A stretch of DNA of 64,000 nt from Streptomyces marianii (lineage in GTDB: Bacteria > Actinomycetota > Actinomycetes > Streptomycetales > Streptomycetaceae). Made by a program: the position numbers and the translations under genes. Shown piece by piece: positions 24,729 through 32,087 of this stretch (positions within the stretch are counted from its first letter, which is position 1; the number at the start of each line of letters is the position of its first letter). The notes under the pieces were generated by a model. It was not told the origin of the DNA. It made no database searches and was given only the letters and a program-made list of their open reading frames with translations. The DNA lies in NCBI RefSeq assembly GCF_005795905.1, contig NZ_VAWE01000004.1, positions 1 to 64,000 of the forward strand. The letters are read 5' to 3'.

Positions 24729-25400
24729 CTACCTCCCCAGTGCGGCGAGCGGAGAGCGACGCCCCTTCCCGACGGCGCGCAGCGCGGACCAATCGACCTC
24801 GGAGTGAGCGGCCGGCAGGGCGTCGACCTCGGCGGTGCGGTAGAGAGGCACGTCGACCGCCCCGGCCCGGCTGGTTCCGAACTGCACTTCCCGCCACTCG
24901 GCCGGGGTGACCCACCCGAGGCGAACCATGTGATCCCAGTCCGTACGGCGCACGCCGAGGCGGGCGGCGGCCTGGTCCGGGCCGAGCGGGGAGTTCGCCG
25001 CGACGAGCTCGGCGAGGTCCGCGCGGATGCAGACCTCGGCCACCTGGGACGGGTGGACGAGGGAACCGTCGGGGTTGCCGGACAACTCCGTGAGCAGCCC
25101 GGCCGCCATGAAGCGGCGCACGACGAACGCCGTCACGACCGTGGGTTCACCGGGAACGTTCGGCGTGCCGAGGGCCTCGGCGATACGGTCCGCGGCCTGC
25201 CGACCGGACAGCGGGTCGCCGGGCAGTCCCGCCGCGACGGCGTCCCGGTCCATCGCCTCAACCGTCGCCCGCGACCACGTCCATTTGGAAGCGTCCGGCC
25301 GGGGCACGATGCCCGCGTGAACAGCCCAGCGGAACGCCGTGATGGCCACGCGGAGCCGTCCGGCGGCCTGCCTCTCGTCGTACTCGGTGAGTCGCGTCAT
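24729..25400 (-). CDS. Hypothetical protein with helix-turn-helix-like repeats
   Basis: 223 aa, ATG 25400 after AGAGAGG. Helical throughout. GPDQAAARLGVRRTDWDHMV (~150-170) and LSGRQAADRIAEALG (~64-80) look like winged-helix or excisionase-type DNA-binding helices. VPLYRTAEVDALPA near the end resembles MerR/excisionase-like wing-helix repeats. No exact family. Terminator hairpins lie both upstream and downstream. Confidence 0.6.
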   Translation of the reverse strand: MTRLTEYDERQAAGRLRVAITAFRWAVHAGIVPRPDASKWTWSRATVEAMDRDAVAAGLPGDPLSGRQAADRIAEALGTPNVPGEPTVVTAFVVRRFMAAGLLTELSGNPDGSLVHPSQVAEVCIRADLAELVAANSPLGPDQAAARLGVRRTDWDHMVRLGWVTPAEWREVQFGTSRAGAVDVPLYRTAEVDALPAAHSEVDWSALRAVGKGRRSPLAALGR

Positions 25401-25583
25401 GGGGTGATCGACCTCTCTCTCGGTGCGCCCGGAGTGGGCGGGATGGAAACGTGACAGAACGCCGCGAAAACGTCAAGGGCCCATGAATTAGGGCGAGTTG
25501 GGCACTCTCCATCAGGGCTGCGCCCGCGTACGCGAGGGAAAATCCACCCGTTCGGACGGCGGGCACGGCGGCCGGGAACGCAA

Positions 25584-25615
25584 GAGCGCCCGACCCCTTC
25601 CGGGGCCGGGCGCTC
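25584..25615. terminator. Hairpin terminator
   Basis: 14-bp stem with one A-C mismatch (25584-25597 with 25602-25615), loop TTCC, in the 267-bp gap between minus-strand genes 25668-26432 and 24729-25400. It would end the GntR transcript. Nothing else is seen in the gap. Confidence 0.75.
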
Positions 25616-25667
25616 GTCCTGTGTGGTGCGGCACTGCGCGGTATAGCGGGAGGTCTACCCCGCGGGC

Positions 25668-26432
25668 CTACTTGCGGATCTTGAGGGGGAGGGGCGCATA
25701 GACCAGGCTCAGCCGGTCCGCCGCGCCCGCAATCCGGACGAGCTCGATAGCGCGGCCTGTTTCGTCCCGGGTGACCCGGTCGACCAGGAGCACGGAAACC
25801 CGAGCTCCTATGGAGAGTTGGGCGGCCTGCTCTGTGCTCGGGGCGTCTGCGGTCACGTACTCCTCGGCCTCGGTGGGCACGATGCCGGCGCCTACGAGCG
25901 CGCCGAGGACGCCACCCTTGATCTTCTGCGGACTGTCGAGCCCGGCGGCCTCGGCGACAGCGAGGGGATACCACGCCGTTTGTAGCGCGACCACTTCCCT
26001 TCCGATCATGGCGCGACGCCGACGGCGTACGACCGGCGCCCCCGCGTCGAGTTCGAGGCGGTCGGCGACGTCGTCCGGGGCGTCGAGGGTTTCGGCTGCC
26101 GGGTCGTCGACCTCCATACGCCCGTCTAGGCCCTGTTCGGCGGTAGCGGTTTCCCACGGGCCGCGCGCCCCGCCCGGTGCGAGGACGTGCTCGTACCGGC
26201 TCAGGGGCACGCGCACGCGGGTACGGTCCCGGACCACCGTCCCCCTGCCGCGCTGTGACGAGACGAGACCGGCCGCCTCCAACTCCTGATAAGCCCTGTT
26301 GACGGTCGCTTTGGAGCCCTTGCCTTGTGCGACCAGATCCAAGATGTGCGGCAGCGACGAACCGGGCGGCCGTGTGCCGTCGCGGATCTCTGCGGCGAGT
26401 TGATCCGCCAGCGCCTTCCACTTCGAGGCCAT
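25668..26432 (-). CDS. GntR/UTRA-family repressor (KorSA-like)
   Basis: 254 aa. Start ATG 26432 (MASKWKALADQLAAEIRDG) after GGAGG. Residues 5-70 are a GntR winged helix (KATVNRAYQELEAAGLVSSQ, then RGRGTVV). Residues ~90-250 fit a UTRA effector domain (RRRRAMIGREVVALQTAWYP). In Streptomyces plasmids such regulators (KorSA of pSAM2, KorA) repress transfer genes. It is divergent from the membrane-protein/translocase operon starting at 26654, with two identical CATTCCTAGGAATG palindromes between them. It therefore likely represses itself and the transfer operon. Effector unknown. Confidence 0.75.
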   Translation of the reverse strand: MASKWKALADQLAAEIRDGTRPPGSSLPHILDLVAQGKGSKATVNRAYQELEAAGLVSSQRGRGTVVRDRTRVRVPLSRYEHVLAPGGARGPWETATAEQGLDGRMEVDDPAAETLDAPDDVADRLELDAGAPVVRRRRRAMIGREVVALQTAWYPLAVAEAAGLDSPQKIKGGVLGALVGAGIVPTEAEEYVTADAPSTEQAAQLSIGARVSVLLVDRVTRDETGRAIELVRIAGAADRLSLVYAPLPLKIRK

Positions 26433-26471
26433 TCCCTCTCGCTCCTCCCGTCGGGTGTTCTCAGTACAGCA

Positions 26472-26485
26472 CATTCCTAGGAATG
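26472..26485. promoter_or_regulatory. CATTCCTAGGAATG operator 1
   Basis: Perfect 14-bp palindrome 40 bp upstream of the GntR start, followed by GTTGACA, which could be a -35 box on the plus strand. An identical copy lies 59 bp further on. Confidence 0.75.
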
Positions 26486-26530
26486 GTTGACAGTGATCCC
26501 CAGGCAATGTCATGGTCGTAACCGGTCGCC

Positions 26531-26544
26531 CATTCCTAGGAATG
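26531..26544. promoter_or_regulatory. CATTCCTAGGAATG operator 2
   Basis: Second identical perfect palindrome, towards the divergent operon. Two copies 59 bp apart in a divergent promoter suggest cooperative binding or looping by the GntR regulator. Confidence 0.75.
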
Positions 26545-26653
26545 AAGACGATCAAGACGTGACCCGCTGTCCCTAAAAAGGGGCGCGGCCCCGTGCGTGG
26601 TCAGACGCAACGGAGCCGCTAAGCGGGCCGACTCAGCAGAGGAGTTGATCCGC

Positions 26654-27025
26654 GTGCGCACCACCTTGCCCGAAACCGACGCCGTCCGGCGAATCGCCAC
26701 GGCGGCCCGTGGTCTCGACACCGAGGCCCGCCTCGACCTGTCGGCCGTGATCGGCCTCGACGTCGACCTCGTCCTCGGCTACGAGTACGAGATCCCCGAG
26801 GACCTGACCGGTAAGGCCCGCACCGAGGCCCTGTTCGCCGCGTTCGCCGACGACATGACCCGCCTCGCGGCCCTGGCCGACATGCTCGACGCCGGATTCA
26901 TCGACACCCCCCGCTCGTACGGCCGCCTCCTCGTCCTCGCGGACGAGCTGACGCAGGCCGACGACGCCGATGGGTTCGAGGCCGACGAGACCGACGAGGC
27001 GTTCGCCGGGGGGTGGGCCGCGTGA
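26654..27025 (+). CDS. Hypothetical protein, first gene of transfer operon
   Basis: 123 aa. GTG 26654 follows AGAGGAG at a good distance. Acidic, helical (VIGLDVDLVLGYEYEIPEDL; FAAFADDMTRLAALADMLDA). No membrane segment. Stop fused to the next start (GTGA). Regulated presumably by the upstream GntR palindromes. Function unknown. Confidence 0.6.
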   Translation: MRTTLPETDAVRRIATAARGLDTEARLDLSAVIGLDVDLVLGYEYEIPEDLTGKARTEALFAAFADDMTRLAALADMLDAGFIDTPRSYGRLLVLADELTQADDADGFEADETDEAFAGGWAA

Positions 27026-27300
27026 CCCGCGCCTTTTCCCTCACGCTCGGTCACATCTGGACCGAGACCCGCACCATCGCCGTCAACGTCGCCGAGGCGA
27101 TCGAGGACGCGAACAAGTGGATGACCGTTCCGGCCGTCCTGCTCGCGCTCCTGGTCCTGGCGACCGGCGCTGCGGTCGTCGTCCTGGTGGCCGTCACCAT
27201 CACGTTCTTCGCCGCTCTGGGCGGCATCGGATACCTGCTCTACCGCGCACTCGCGTACGTCTGCGACTGGACGCCCCACCCGAAGGGAGCCCGCGCGTGA
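27022..27300 (+). CDS. Small membrane protein
   Basis: 92 aa, GTG 27022 overlapping the previous stop. One long or two closely spaced hydrophobic segments (WMTVPAVLLALLVLATGAAV; TITFFAALGGIGYLLYR). Soluble N-terminus of about 30 residues. Coupled to the DUF2637-like gene, so probably part of a membrane complex for plasmid transfer or spread. Confidence 0.65.
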   Translation: MTRAFSLTLGHIWTETRTIAVNVAEAIEDANKWMTVPAVLLALLVLATGAAVVVLVAVTITFFAALGGIGYLLYRALAYVCDWTPHPKGARA

Positions 27301-28670
27301 ACGGGCCCGAATCCACCACCCCCGAGAGCGCACCCGCGCCCCGCACCCGCGCGGCACGGGTGGCCTTCGACCAGATCACCGTCAACCGTGAGGCCGCTGC
27401 CGCCGCCGAGGCCACCAAGTCCGGTGCCGTCGTCGGGCGCGAGGAGCGTAAGACCGCTGCCCTTCGCGGCAAGTTGGAGCGCCAGGCCCTGAAGGAGAAC
27501 GGCAAGGGCGCATCCAAGCGTCGCCGGTCCCGGGCCCGCGCCGAGCGCGCCGAGCGCACCGGCCGGATGATGACCAAGCGCCGGTCGCTGATCATCACCG
27601 CCCTGGCCTTCGCCGTCTCCGTCGGCGCGAGCATGCCGCTTCAGATCGACTACTTCTCCGGCCTCCACAACGCCTCTACCCCCGGGCAGGTGCTCGGCTG
27701 GATCGGCGTGTCCCTCGCCCTCGTGGTCGAGACCGCCGCATGGGTCTTCGTCATCCACGGCTTGGACGCCGCACTCAAGGGCGGAGCCGCCGGCCGCTAT
27801 CGCGTCGGAGCGTTCGCCCTGGCCTCCGTCGCCGCCTACATCAACCACCAGCACGGAACCGAACTCTTCGGCCCCGTCGCCGGATGGGCACTCGCCCTCG
27901 CCGCCCTGCTGTCCGTGGCGGCCGTCGAGTCGTACGTCTCCCTTCAGAAGGAGACCGGCGCCACCAAGCACAAGCGCCGCTCGCTGGACGAGCGCCGCGC
28001 CGACTGGGCGTTCCGCATCGCCCACCCGATCGCCGCGTTCTGCTCCTGGCGCCTCAAGACCATTCACGGGCTGGACATGACCCCCCGCGAGGCCCGCGAA
28101 GCGTGGTGGGAGCTGAAGCACCAAGCCGGACTCGGCCTGACGAAGCGAATCATCGGCCGCGCCGCCGACAAGCGCGCCAAGGTCGCTACCGCGCTCGCCG
28201 AACTTGCCGCCGCCCCCTACAAGAACACCGCCGACGACGACCCCGACGGCCCCGTACTCATCATCCCGGGCGTCACCGCCGCCCCCTCCACCGTGACCCT
28301 CGTAGACGTCCTGGGAAGGCCGCTGAAGGGCGCAAAATTCCCCGTCCCGTCTGGGAAGCAGGCCCGTCGTGCATCTGCCGGCGGAGCGCAGATCGAGCGG
28401 ACCGAAGACGAGTGGAACGCGCTCATCGACGCCGCCGCCGAGGCCCTGCCGAAGCTGGAGGAGCGAGCCGAGCGTGACGGCCGGTTGATCGGACCCGAGG
28501 GCACCGTCAGCCCGCGCACTCTCGCTAAGGCCGTCGGTATCCGGGCCGAGCAGGGCGCGGAGCTGATCGACCGGCTCGGCTCGGCCCGCGGGATGACCCT
28601 GCGGAAGTTCCACCGGGTGAACGGTCACGCCTTCGGTGAACCGAAGCGCCTCGAAGAGGCGGGGATCTGA
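27297..28670 (+). CDS. DUF2637-like membrane protein
   Basis: 457 aa, GTG 27297 overlapping the upstream stop. Basic N-terminus of about 95 residues (RRSRARAERAERTGRMM). Then four hydrophobic segments (LIITALAFAVSVGASMPLQI; VLGWIGVSLALVVETAAWVF; FALASVAAYINHQHG; GWALALAALLSVAAVESYV), as in DUF2637/Spd-type proteins of Streptomyces plasmids. The C-terminal third is soluble with a winged-helix look (TVSPRTLAKAVGIRAEQGAE). Spd proteins help plasmid spread within mycelium, and this fits its place in an operon ending with a translocase. Confidence 0.65.
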   Translation: MNGPESTTPESAPAPRTRAARVAFDQITVNREAAAAAEATKSGAVVGREERKTAALRGKLERQALKENGKGASKRRRSRARAERAERTGRMMTKRRSLIITALAFAVSVGASMPLQIDYFSGLHNASTPGQVLGWIGVSLALVVETAAWVFVIHGLDAALKGGAAGRYRVGAFALASVAAYINHQHGTELFGPVAGWALALAALLSVAAVESYVSLQKETGATKHKRRSLDERRADWAFRIAHPIAAFCSWRLKTIHGLDMTPREAREAWWELKHQAGLGLTKRIIGRAADKRAKVATALAELAAAPYKNTADDDPDGPVLIIPGVTAAPSTVTLVDVLGRPLKGAKFPVPSGKQARRASAGGAQIERTEDEWNALIDAAAEALPKLEERAERDGRLIGPEGTVSPRTLAKAVGIRAEQGAELIDRLGSARGMTLRKFHRVNGHAFGEPKRLEEAGI

Positions 28671-28672
28671 CG

Positions 28673-29176
28673 ATGGCCACCACCACGAACCACGGCGGCC
28701 GGGTAGGGGCCCCGGCCGCCGGGCCGCACATGGTGCCGGTCGTCATCGGGGGACGCCGTCGGGTGCTGGCTGTCCCCCCGCCCCCCGGGCGTGGCCGCAC
28801 CCTCCTGCCCCGCCCCGTCCGTACCGCCCTGTCCAACTGGGGTTTGGTCTACGACTCCGTGGCCCAGCCCCTCATCCCCTCCGCCCACCTGGTCCAGCTC
28901 AAGCACCTGTTGCAGGCGTGGGGGTGGGGCCAGTCCTTCGACATCAGCCCGTCCGGGCGCCTGTGCATCCGGGGCGGTCAGACCGTCCTCGAATACCACG
29001 GCTACGTCACCCCCGCCGGCCGGGCCCGCGCCGTCGAGTACATGCAACAGACCCTCGCCGCCGACGGCGTCTCGATGGAGTTCTTCGCCTGGAACGACTT
29101 GACCGGGCGGACCTTCGGCGAGGTCGAGCACCTCATCACCCGGTCGGCCGCTGCCGCCCTGAGCAACAAGGAGTAA
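28673..29176 (+). CDS. Hypothetical protein
   Basis: 167 aa, ATG 28673 two bases after the previous stop. Gly/Pro/Arg-rich N-terminus, then a soluble body (LIPSAHLVQLKHLLQAWGWG; SGRLCIRGGQTVLEYHGYV; EYMQQTLAADGVSMEFFAW). No known motif. Part of the transfer operon by spacing. Confidence 0.65.
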   Translation: MATTTNHGGRVGAPAAGPHMVPVVIGGRRRVLAVPPPPGRGRTLLPRPVRTALSNWGLVYDSVAQPLIPSAHLVQLKHLLQAWGWGQSFDISPSGRLCIRGGQTVLEYHGYVTPAGRARAVEYMQQTLAADGVSMEFFAWNDLTGRTFGEVEHLITRSAAAALSNKE

Positions 29177-29181
29177 CACCA

Positions 29182-29799
29182 ATGTCCCCCGACGAGCGCG
29201 AGACCTTCGACCAAGTCATCGCTGGCTTCAACACCGAGGCCGTCGAGATCATCGACCCCACCCCCTACGGCGGCGCCCCGGCCGGTAAGACGGGCCTCAC
29301 CCCGCGCGGAAAGGTCGTCATGGGCCTTGCCGGCGCGGCCATCCTCGGCGCAACCCTCGTCGGCTACACCGCCTATTCCGCCGACTCCGACCAGGCCGAC
29401 GCCCGCGCCCAGGAGATCACCCTTCAGCGCGAGCGCCTGGAGCTGGAGCGCATGAAGGAGATCAACAAGGCCAACGCCGACGACCGCAAGGCCGCCACCG
29501 AGGCCAGCACCGCCCGGCAGGCCGCGCTGAGCGACTGCATCAAGGACGGCTCGGCGCAGATCGGCAAGACCGGCGGGCCCTGGAGCCGCACTCAGGTCGT
29601 GGACGAGTGCCAGAAGCTCGGCGACGGCGACGACTGGTCCGACACCAAGACCGGTACGGACATGGCCAACGCCGCCAGCACCAGCGACCTGAACACCAAC
29701 GACGACGGCGGCGACTCCGGAAACAACGGTCTGTTGTGGCTCGTCGGCGGCGGCGCGGCCCTCGCCGTGATCGGCGCCAAGAAGGCCAAGAAGGCATAG
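29182..29799 (+). CDS. Two-pass membrane protein
   Basis: 205 aa, ATG 29182 after AAGGAG. Soluble N-terminus, a first hydrophobic helix (KVVMGLAGAAILGATLVGYT, ~48-67), then a charged coiled coil (EITLQRERLELERMKEINKA). A polar linker with two Cys and a C-terminal hydrophobic helix (LLWLVGGGAALAVIGAKKAK) follow. It could be a scaffold at the membrane. Followed by a large inverted repeat. Confidence 0.65.
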   Translation: MSPDERETFDQVIAGFNTEAVEIIDPTPYGGAPAGKTGLTPRGKVVMGLAGAAILGATLVGYTAYSADSDQADARAQEITLQRERLELERMKEINKANADDRKAATEASTARQAALSDCIKDGSAQIGKTGGPWSRTQVVDECQKLGDGDDWSDTKTGTDMANAASTSDLNTNDDGGDSGNNGLLWLVGGGAALAVIGAKKAKKA

Positions 29800-29809
29800 C
29801 CACCGACTT

Positions 29810-29898
29810 ACTTACTTACTACTTCCCAGGTCAGAGGCCCCCTCACGCGCCCGCGCGGGCCCGCGCGGGGCCTCCTGGCCCGGAAGTAGTAAGTAGGT
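29810..29898. other. Intergenic nested inverted repeat
   Basis: ACTTACTTACTACTTCC (29810-29826) pairs with 29882-29898 in 16 of 17 positions. Inside it CCAGG/CCTGG and a very GC-rich core extend the stem. The AT-rich outer arm is unusual for this DNA. In an operon it may be an attenuator, an RNA-processing site or a protein-binding site. Confidence 0.6.
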
Positions 29899-29918
29899 AC
29901 GACCGAGAGTGACGACTC

Positions 29919-31619
29919 ATGGATGAGACCACCGGCGCCCCGGGCGCCAGCCCGGAGCCCGCTCCGGCCCCGGCTCCGCCGGCGGACGAGCCGCGGGGCT
30001 TCCTCGCCTCCGCCCTCACCCCGATCGCTCCCGCCCACCCGGCTGCCGACGACGCCGACGACGAGACCGCCGGATCGAGCGCCGACTACCACGCGGGGGA
30101 GTACGAGGAGACCGAGGAGGCCACCGCCGCACAGGGCAACAGCGTGATGCGCGCCCTTCTGTTGGCGGCCGTCGAGCGGTGGCGCAAGGGTGCCGGAGCC
30201 AACGTCAAGGCGCTGGAGGTCGAGAAGGCCAAGGCGCAGGCGCGGCAGACCCGCACGAACCACACGATCAGCGAGAACCGGGTCGGGGGCACCACCACGA
30301 CCAACGCCAACGAGAACAAGGGCAACAAGGACGCCAAGTCGGCGAACAGCCGCACGCACACGGTGAACAACGCCAACCAGGCCAAAAGCAACCGGGACGA
30401 CAAGAACGCCTCGAACCGGAACCGGGACGACAAGAACCACCGGCAGAGCCAGGGCAAGACCAACCGCGACGACAAGACGTCCTCGAACAAGGACGACAAG
30501 AACGCCTCGAACCGGAACCGGGACGACAAGAACCACTCGGCCAAGAACAGCTCGGCGAAGACGTCCACGGACAACAAGAACCACGACACCGACACGAACG
30601 CCAACAGCCGCTCGGCGAAGTCCTCGAACGACGCGAAGAACTCCGGCGACTCCAAGACGGCGAGCGACTCGAAGAACACCAAGGGCGACCAGCGGACCAC
30701 CACCGTCCATGACGGCGAGGGCGGCGGAGCCCTCGCTCCGAACCGCAAGACCGACTCGAAGACCGGCAAACCGACCGACTCGAAGAACCAGCGGCCCGGC
30801 GCGACCGACGCGGAGCAGGGGAAGCCCCAAGGCCAGCCGGTACAGCAGCCGAACGGCCAGCAGTCCCCCCAGCCCGCCGACACCACCCCGGCCGCGACCG
30901 ACACCCGCCCCCGCACACAGGACGCCCGCGAGGCCGGTTACCGCGACGGCCACCGCGCCGCGCGCGGAGTCGCCCAGGTCCGCGCCTACGTCGACGGCAC
31001 CCGCGACGGCTACGCCGACGGCACCGAGCAGGCCGCCAAGGAAAAGGCCCAGCTCGACGAGGCCCGCGACGAGCGCAAGCAGCAGCGCGCCGACGCACAG
31101 CAGAACCCGCAGCAGACCAACACGAACGGAGAACAGCAGCCGGTGAGCGGCACGAACAACGTCGTCCCGATCACGGTCAAGGGGATCGACAAAGAGAACG
31201 TCTACCTCGGCGAGGGCGCGGCCCGCGAGTCGATGACCCGCGGCGAGGTCCGCAGCCTGAAGACGTTCGAGCGGCGCCTCAAGGCGCGTTCCTCGCAGAT
31301 GATCAAGGCCGCCGACGTCCTCAAGGCCCTTGTCGCCTACGAGAAGGAACAAGCGCGCCAGGCCCTCGCCCTGGCGGAGAAGGCCAAGAGCGTCAAGGGC
31401 GGCGAGAAGCTGATCCCGAAACTCCAGCGCATGGCCGAGGCAGCGAAGCAGGAGGCGGCGGCGGCCGAGGAGGCGCACAAGCAGGCCGTACGCGCCGCCG
31501 AGTCCGTAAAGGTGCTCCTCGCCAACGTCGAGAAGCGAGACGGCCTGATCTACAAAGCCGTGGTCGACAGCCCCGAGACGATGCCCGCCGAAATGGCGTT
31601 CTACAAGGAGACCGCGTAA
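29919..31619 (+). CDS. Large low-complexity Lys/Asn/Asp-rich coiled-coil protein
   Basis: 566 aa, ATG 29919. N-terminal 75 residues are Pro/Ala-rich. Residues ~110-290 are extremely polar (repeats of NRDDKN, KNASNRNRDDKNH occurring twice), probably disordered. Then a Gly/Ala/Asp repeat segment (RDAREAGYRDGHRAARG) and a C-terminal coiled coil (KTFERRLKARSSQMIKAADV onwards). Codon use in the polar part (AAC, AAG) differs from the neighbours. No signal peptide. Its coupling by TAATG to the next gene and place before the translocase suggest a structural role in transfer. Confidence 0.65.
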   Translation: MDETTGAPGASPEPAPAPAPPADEPRGFLASALTPIAPAHPAADDADDETAGSSADYHAGEYEETEEATAAQGNSVMRALLLAAVERWRKGAGANVKALEVEKAKAQARQTRTNHTISENRVGGTTTTNANENKGNKDAKSANSRTHTVNNANQAKSNRDDKNASNRNRDDKNHRQSQGKTNRDDKTSSNKDDKNASNRNRDDKNHSAKNSSAKTSTDNKNHDTDTNANSRSAKSSNDAKNSGDSKTASDSKNTKGDQRTTTVHDGEGGGALAPNRKTDSKTGKPTDSKNQRPGATDAEQGKPQGQPVQQPNGQQSPQPADTTPAATDTRPRTQDAREAGYRDGHRAARGVAQVRAYVDGTRDGYADGTEQAAKEKAQLDEARDERKQQRADAQQNPQQTNTNGEQQPVSGTNNVVPITVKGIDKENVYLGEGAARESMTRGEVRSLKTFERRLKARSSQMIKAADVLKALVAYEKEQARQALALAEKAKSVKGGEKLIPKLQRMAEAAKQEAAAAEEAHKQAVRAAESVKVLLANVEKRDGLIYKAVVDSPETMPAEMAFYKETA

Positions 31620-31993
31620 TGGCCGTCAAGATCACATACCGGCAGCTCCGCACCGAAGTGCGGGCCCTCGCGAAGAACGTACGCAAGGGCGGCGAACAGG
31701 TCCGACAGCGCGCCAAGGCCCTGGAGGCCGCCGCGAAGGACACCGGCAAGGTTGCCGAGTCCATCGGCCGTATGGGAGTCGCTCAGGCCACCATCGCCGA
31801 AACCACCGAACTGGCCAAGATCATGGACGGTACGTCGAAGGCGATCCTGAAGTATTCGGCCAGCACGGACACCACCGGGAAGGCCGCCGAGGCGGCCGAC
31901 GCCCAAGCGAAAGCCTCCCATGACGGCATCAACGCCGCTGTAGGCCGCAGCCCGGACCACGCCAAGGATCACCGCTGGTACCGGCAGGAGTAG
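31619..31993 (+). CDS. Coiled-coil protein
   Basis: 124 aa, ATG 31619 sharing a base with the previous stop. Basic and helical throughout (VRALAKNVRKGGEQVRQRAK; KAEAADAQAKASHDG). Likely forms a complex with the 566-aa protein. No recognised family. Confidence 0.6.
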   Translation: MAVKITYRQLRTEVRALAKNVRKGGEQVRQRAKALEAAAKDTGKVAESIGRMGVAQATIAETTELAKIMDGTSKAILKYSASTDTTGKAAEAADAQAKASHDGINAAVGRSPDHAKDHRWYRQE

Positions 31994-32008
31994 CCGGACA
32001 CACGAAAC

Positions 32009-32041
32009 GGGGCGCGCTTCCATTGCCCGGCCGCGCGCCCC
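32009..32041. terminator. Weak hairpin terminator
   Basis: 9-bp GC stem (32009-32017 with 32033-32041) with a 15-nt loop between the coiled-coil gene and the translocase gene; could attenuate rather than stop transcription. Confidence 0.5.
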
Positions 32042-32087
32042 GCCCATGGCCCCCATCAGCTGAGAACCAGGAAGGACCCTACCCCCG

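Noticed and set aside
30370..30640. Tandem DNA repeat as a mobile or satellite element
   Set aside because: The repetition comes from NRDDKN-type codons in an intact reading frame, so it is a protein repeat.
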